A stretch of DNA of 64,000 nt from Gammaproteobacteria bacterium (GTDB taxonomy: Bacteria > Gemmatimonadota > Gemmatimonadetes > Longimicrobiales > Gaopeijiaceae), in the NCBI GenBank assembly GCA_028820325.1, contig JAPPJO010000118.1, positions 33,499 to 97,498 of the forward strand, read 5' to 3'. The notes below the pieces were generated by a model. That model saw only the letters and a list, made by a program, of their open reading frames with translations. It ran no database searches and was not told the origin of the DNA. Shown one piece after another: positions 60,606 to 64,000 of this stretch. The position numbers and the translations under genes were made by a program. The stretch's first letter is position 1, and every line of letters starts with the position of its first letter.

Positions 60606-61648
60606 TCGGCACCTCCCGTCCACCGGGTGGCCTGCCTCCGGGCCTCGCCCCTTCTCCGAGCCGGCAGCAGCGGTTCGATCAGCAGCAGGAGGAGCGCCGC
60701 TCCCAGGAAAAGCTGGAACTGCTCCTCGAACTGCGCGATCTCACGGGCATCGATCTCGCGCGTCCCCACCGCGCTCATCTCGTCGATGAGGGCGTCGAGT
60801 TCGACGCTCTGCGGGGTGCTGAGGTAGAAGCCTCCCCCGGTCGCGTCGGCGACTCGCCGCAAGGTAGCCTCGTCCAGGCGCGTGGTCACGACGTTGCCGT
60901 CGGCGTCCCGCTGGAACCCCTGCCTGTTGCCCGCGTCGTCGAACTCGGGGATCGGGACCCCGTCGGGAGATCCGATGCCCACCGTGAAGACGCGCACGGC
61001 GGCATCGTTGGCGCGCCGGATGGCTTCGTCGACCTCACCCTCGTGGTCCTCCCCGTCGGTCACGATGAGGAGCACCCGGAACTCGCGCACCTCCTCGTCG
61101 AAGAGGTCGAGCCCGACGTTCATCGCCTCCCCGAGATTTGTCCCCTGCACCGGCACCAGGTCGACGTCCATGGCGTTCAGGAAGAGCTGGGTGGCGGCGT
61201 AGTCGGTGGTCAGCGGACTCTGTACGAAGGCCTGGCCGGCGAAGGCCACCAGCCCGACGCGGTCGCCCTCGAGCCGGTCCACCAGGCGAAGGATCTCCAG
61301 CTTGGCGCGCTGCAGCCGATTGGGCGCAATGTCCTCGGCGAGCATGGAACGGGACAGATCGAGCGCCACCACCACGTCCTTGCCTTCGCGCCGCACGGTC
61401 TCCAACCGGGTGCCGAACTGGGGGCGTGCCAGCGCGGTGAGCAGCAAGCCGACGCTCCCGAGGAAGAGCAGGGTGCGCAGCGTCCGGTTGCGCCGGTGCA
61501 CCGACGCCGCCAGCCGGCGCACGAGCTCGCTGTCGCCGAATCGGTCCAGCGCCTGCCGGCGCGTGCGCGCGCCATGCCAGAGCAACAGCGCCAGCAGGGG
61601 CACCAGCAGCAGCCCGAAGAGCAGTTCCACGGATCCGAATCTGAACAT
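60602..61648 (-). CDS. batB: BatB von Willebrand A-domain membrane protein
   Basis: A 348-residue inner-membrane protein. Two N-terminal helices (ELLFGLLLVPLLALLLWHG and TLLFLGSVGLLLTALA) precede a VWA domain with intact metal-dependent adhesion site: DLSRSM, T in SPLTTDYAA and TDGEDHEGE. A third helix closes the protein (FQLFLGAALLLLLIEPLLP). VWA proteins bind partners through Mg2+. It is next to BatA (six bases away) and overlaps BatC. Confidence 0.92.
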   Translation of the reverse strand: MFRFGSVELLFGLLLVPLLALLLWHGARTRRQALDRFGDSELVRRLAASVHRRNRTLRTLLFLGSVGLLLTALARPQFGTRLETVRREGKDVVVALDLSRSMLAEDIAPNRLQRAKLEILRLVDRLEGDRVGLVAFAGQAFVQSPLTTDYAATQLFLNAMDVDLVPVQGTNLGEAMNVGLDLFDEEVREFRVLLIVTDGEDHEGEVDEAIRRANDAAVRVFTVGIGSPDGVPIPEFDDAGNRQGFQRDADGNVVTTRLDEATLRRVADATGGGFYLSTPQSVELDALIDEMSAVGTREIDAREIAQFEEQFQLFLGAALLLLLIEPLLPARRRGEARRQATRWTGGAE

Positions 61649-61654
61649 TGGCTG

Positions 61655-62647
61655 CTACGGGAGCTTGCGCAGGAGCGTGTTCGCGAGACCGGCTTCCATC
61701 AGCAGAAGCAGGAGCCCGGCCGCGAGGGGGAAGTGGAAGAGTTCGGTATAGCGCGTGAAGTTCTGCACCTCGATTTCCGTGGTTTCCAGCTCGTCGATTT
61801 CCTGGTAGATGCTTGCCAGGCTCTCGGTGTCGGTGGCCCGGAAATACTGTCCGCCGGTGGTGCTCGCGACCTCGGCCAGGGTCTCCTCGTCCACGTCCAC
61901 GCGCACGGTCGCGTAGCGCCGGCCCAGCAGCGGGTCGTCGACCGGCACGCGGGCGGTGCCGCGCGATCCGGCCCCGATGGTATACACCCGCACGCCCAGG
62001 GCCTGTGCCATCTGTGCGGCGGTGAGCGGGTCGATCTCGCCGCGGTTGTTGCGGCCGTCGGTGAGCAGCACCACGACCTTCGACTCGGCGACGCTCTCGT
62101 TCAGCCGCTTGATCGCGGTGGCGAGCCCCATCCCGACCGCGGTGCCGTCCTCTACCATGCCCACGTCCAGCTCGTCCATCAGCTCGCGCACGACGCCGTA
62201 GTCGAGGGTGAGCGGCACCTGGGTGAAGGCCTGACCCGCGAAGACCACCAGGCCGATTCGGTCATTCCGACGCCCGGAGACGAAGTCGGCCGCGACCTGC
62301 TTGGCCGCGTCGATGCGGTTGGGCTCGAGATCCTCCGCCAGCATGGAACTCGAGATGTCCAGCACCAGCACGATGTCGATGCCCTCGGTGAGGACGTTCT
62401 CGCTGGTGACGCCGGCCCGGGGCCGGGCGAAGGCCGCCACCAGCGCAACGACCGCCAGCAGGCGCAGCACCGGCAGGACGTGACGCCAGCGTCCGCCCCG
62501 GCGGACATCCGCTCGCCGCACCGCCGCGAGGTCCGAGTAGACGAGCGAACCGCCCCTGCGCGTCCGGCGCGCGAAGTACCACCACGCGAGTGCGGGCACC
62601 GCGAGCAGCAGCCAGAGGAAAGCGGGATCCGCGAATTCGAAGTTCAT
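61655..62647 (-). CDS. batA: BatA von Willebrand A-domain membrane protein
   Basis: A 330-residue inner-membrane protein with the same layout as BatB: N-terminal helices (PAFLWLLLAVPALAWWYFA, VLRLLAVVALVAAFA), then a VWA domain with DISSSM, PLTLDYG and TDGRNNRGE, and a C-terminal helix (LAAGLLLLLMEAGL). BatA and BatB are thought to act together in the Bat complex. The start overlaps the upstream BatD/DUF4381-like gene by ATGA. The intact metal site suggests a working protein. Confidence 0.92.
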   Translation of the reverse strand: MNFEFADPAFLWLLLAVPALAWWYFARRTRRGGSLVYSDLAAVRRADVRRGGRWRHVLPVLRLLAVVALVAAFARPRAGVTSENVLTEGIDIVLVLDISSSMLAEDLEPNRIDAAKQVAADFVSGRRNDRIGLVVFAGQAFTQVPLTLDYGVVRELMDELDVGMVEDGTAVGMGLATAIKRLNESVAESKVVVLLTDGRNNRGEIDPLTAAQMAQALGVRVYTIGAGSRGTARVPVDDPLLGRRYATVRVDVDEETLAEVASTTGGQYFRATDTESLASIYQEIDELETTEIEVQNFTRYTELFHFPLAAGLLLLLMEAGLANTLLRKLP

Positions 62648-63717
62648 CGTCCGTCCCCGCCGGCAAGCGGGACGACTTGCGGCTGCGCGGCAACAGCCCC
62701 GGCAGGTTCGCCGGTGCCCGGCAAGCCATCCGCCTCCGGTTCATCGCCCCCCTTCCCTTCCTCCTCCGGCTCGGGCTCCGGGGGCGGCAGGGTCGCGTCC
62801 ACGAGCGCCCGCGCGTCCGGCACGATCAGGGCGCACGCGGTCGGGCTCGGGCGGTGTTTTGCGAACTTGACCAGGTCGCAGTGCGCCAGGAACGCCGTGA
62901 AACGATCGTGGATGTCCCAGCTCACGCCCGCGTTGTCCAGTTGCTCGAGCACCTCCCGGCTGGTCATCTCCAGCGCCCGGATGGCGTAGCGCCCTTCGAG
63001 GTAGCGCCGGATGATGTCCGACACCTCGATGTAGTACTCCTTGATGCGTCCCTGCCCCAGGAGCCCCGACGTCTCCAGCCAGTCCAGTTGTTCATACGCG
63101 AGTTCGTGCGCGGGACGCGGCGGATCCTCGGAGACGGGTCCCTCGTCGGTGGTGCGCTGCCGGGCGCGGCGCGCCAGCCACCAGCCGCCGGCGGCGGCCA
63201 GCGCGAGCGCGAGGACCCAGAGCCCGATCACCAGCATGCTGCGCGGGATGGACAGCGGACCACGGATGTCGCGGATGTCCTGCCCCTCGTCGAGGCCGAC
63301 GCTCACCACCGCGATGCCGAACGGGTCGGTGACGAGTTCGGTCACGCCGGCGGGGGAGGTGACGCCCACCGTGAAGCTCGGGATCTCCAGCTCGCCCAGC
63401 TCGAAGGCGGCCAGGGTGAGTACGGCGGTGGTCGTGGCGCGCCCGTCGGCCACGGTGGTGGGGCTCACCACCGCTCCGAGCACCTCGAAGGGCGCCAGGT
63501 CGAGCGAGTCGGGCCACTGGACGGCCGCGTCGGGAGCGTGCTCGACGGCTACGGACAGGTGGAGGCGCCCGCCCACCGTGGTCGTGGTGGTGTCGACCGC
63601 GACGCGGAGGGAGGGGGGTGCGGGAAGTTCCTGGGCGACCGCGAGGCCGGGGGCGCCCGCAGCAAGGAGCGCCATCAACGCGGCGCGACAGGCTACCCTC
63701 GCCCATCCCCGCCTCAT
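62644..63717 (-). CDS. BatD/DUF4381-like exported membrane protein
   Basis: A 357-residue protein, upstream of batA in the operon. A signal peptide (cut near AVAQELP) precedes a beta domain (LHLSVAVEHAPDAAVQWPD), one membrane helix (LVIGLWVLALALAAAGGWWLA) and a helical cytoplasmic region, RIKEYYIEVSDIIRRYLEGRY, typical of proteins encoded between DUF58 and BatA. The C-terminus is acidic and Pro-rich. It overlaps both the DUF58 gene and batA by four bases. Exact role is unknown, but it belongs to the Bat complex by position. Confidence 0.82.
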   Translation of the reverse strand: MRRGWARVACRAALMALLAAGAPGLAVAQELPAPPSLRVAVDTTTTTVGGRLHLSVAVEHAPDAAVQWPDSLDLAPFEVLGAVVSPTTVADGRATTTAVLTLAAFELGELEIPSFTVGVTSPAGVTELVTDPFGIAVVSVGLDEGQDIRDIRGPLSIPRSMLVIGLWVLALALAAAGGWWLARRARQRTTDEGPVSEDPPRPAHELAYEQLDWLETSGLLGQGRIKEYYIEVSDIIRRYLEGRYAIRALEMTSREVLEQLDNAGVSWDIHDRFTAFLAHCDLVKFAKHRPSPTACALIVPDARALVDATLPPPEPEPEEEGKGGDEPEADGLPGTGEPAGAVAAQPQVVPLAGGDGR

Positions 63718-64000
63718 CGCCGCCGCTCCCGCTCCTTGAAGAAGCGCATCAGCGGGCGCACGTAGGGCCGGTCCACGCGCACGTCGATCAGGTCCACCTT
63801 GCCGTGGCGGAGCGTCCGCTCGAGCTCCTCCTCGACCGCGGCCCGGTCGCGCCCGAAGGCCTCCCGGAAGCTCCGGTCGGAGGTGTTCACCACGAACCGC
63901 TCACCTGTCTCGGCGTCCTCGAACTCCACCAGCCCGATGGGAGGCAGTTCCGTCTCGCGCCGGTCGCGCACCCGCACCGCGATGGTGTCGTGGCGCCGTC
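63714..64000 (-). CDS. DUF58-family protein, C-terminal part (runs off the window)
   Basis: Only the last 95 codons are present; the frame continues to the window edge. The segment RRHDTIAVRVRDRRETELP followed by GLVEFEDAETGERFVVNTSD and the basic end RPLMRFFKERERRR is the C-terminus of a DUF58 protein, a VWA-related family that normally sits between moxR and the bat genes. No start is visible, so the apparent internal GTG at 63977 is not the true start. It overlaps the next gene by ATGA. A moxR gene is expected further upstream beyond the window. Confidence 0.85.
   Translation of the reverse strand, partial: RRHDTIAVRVRDRRETELPPIGLVEFEDAETGERFVVNTSDRSFREAFGRDRAAVEEELERTLRHGKVDLIDVRVDRPYVRPLMRFFKERERRR

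Noticed and set aside
63714..63977. Independent 87-residue gene at the window end
   Set aside because: Coding in the same frame continues to the window edge with DUF58 motif RHDTIAVRV, so it is the 3' end of a longer gene.
1..64000. CRISPR array, tRNA or rRNA
   Set aside because: No regularly spaced repeats and no cloverleaf or rRNA-like sequence noticed; all gaps are under about 240 bases.

Overview
The window is dense, GC-rich bacterial chromosome with almost no non-coding DNA: no gap between genes exceeds about 240 bases, and many neighbours overlap by 1-7 bases. High GC, a complete Bat (aerotolerance-type) operon, long exported BNR/sortilin-like repeat proteins, exported amidohydrolases and short plug-only carboxypeptidase-regulatory-like proteins together suggest Gemmatimonadota. 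That is an inference from gene content; there is no rRNA or other phylogenetic marker here. I saw no rRNA, tRNA or CRISPR array.

Layout. 0-8 kb (+): a MerR regulator, a fructosamine-kinase-like protein and a TolC/adaptor/RND heavy-metal efflux operon. 8-9.6 kb: a DUF222-HNH protein. 9.7-20.6 kb (-): a small Met/His-rich exported protein, then cusC-cusB-cusA, then an MscS-type channel overlapping a 1063-residue protein with a damaged P-loop. The second RND pump keeps the three methionines of the CusA Cu(I)/Ag(I) site with the same spacing as E. coli; the first lacks them, so the two pumps probably handle different metals. 20.7-25.7 kb (-): an NTF2-like secreted protein and two amidohydrolase genes in which two of three domains have lost metal ligands. 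25.8-29.5 kb: an Hsp70/HEAT-repeat pair divergent from a membrane protein. 29.5-36.7 kb: a Phd-VapC toxin-antitoxin pair with a near-consensus promoter inside an inverted repeat, thymidine kinase, an M14 peptidase, a BCCT transporter, and a two-gene module of an HNH protein and a DUF429-HIT fusion.

36.7-43.1 kb is the most disturbed part. It holds a BNR protein cut by an in-frame amber codon, an orphan HigA-type regulator, a lipoprotein, a macro domain fused in frame to the tail of an IS481-like transposase, and a strikingly AT-rich orphan gene. 43.1-55.2 kb is metabolic: a Tat-exported two-subunit molybdenum hydroxylase, a second BNR protein with a propeller lipoprotein, a nitrilase-family hydrolase, an ALDH7-type dehydrogenase, a creatininase-family protein and a quinone-type oxidoreductase. 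55.4-57.2 kb holds a tandem duplicate of plug-domain proteins. 57.3-64 kb is the Bat operon (batE-D-C-B-A, a BatD/DUF4381-like gene and the 3' end of a DUF58 gene that runs off the window).

The best candidates for something undescribed are the HNH plus DUF429-HIT module, the MscS plus degenerate-NTPase pair, and the AT-rich orphan beside the transposon scar.
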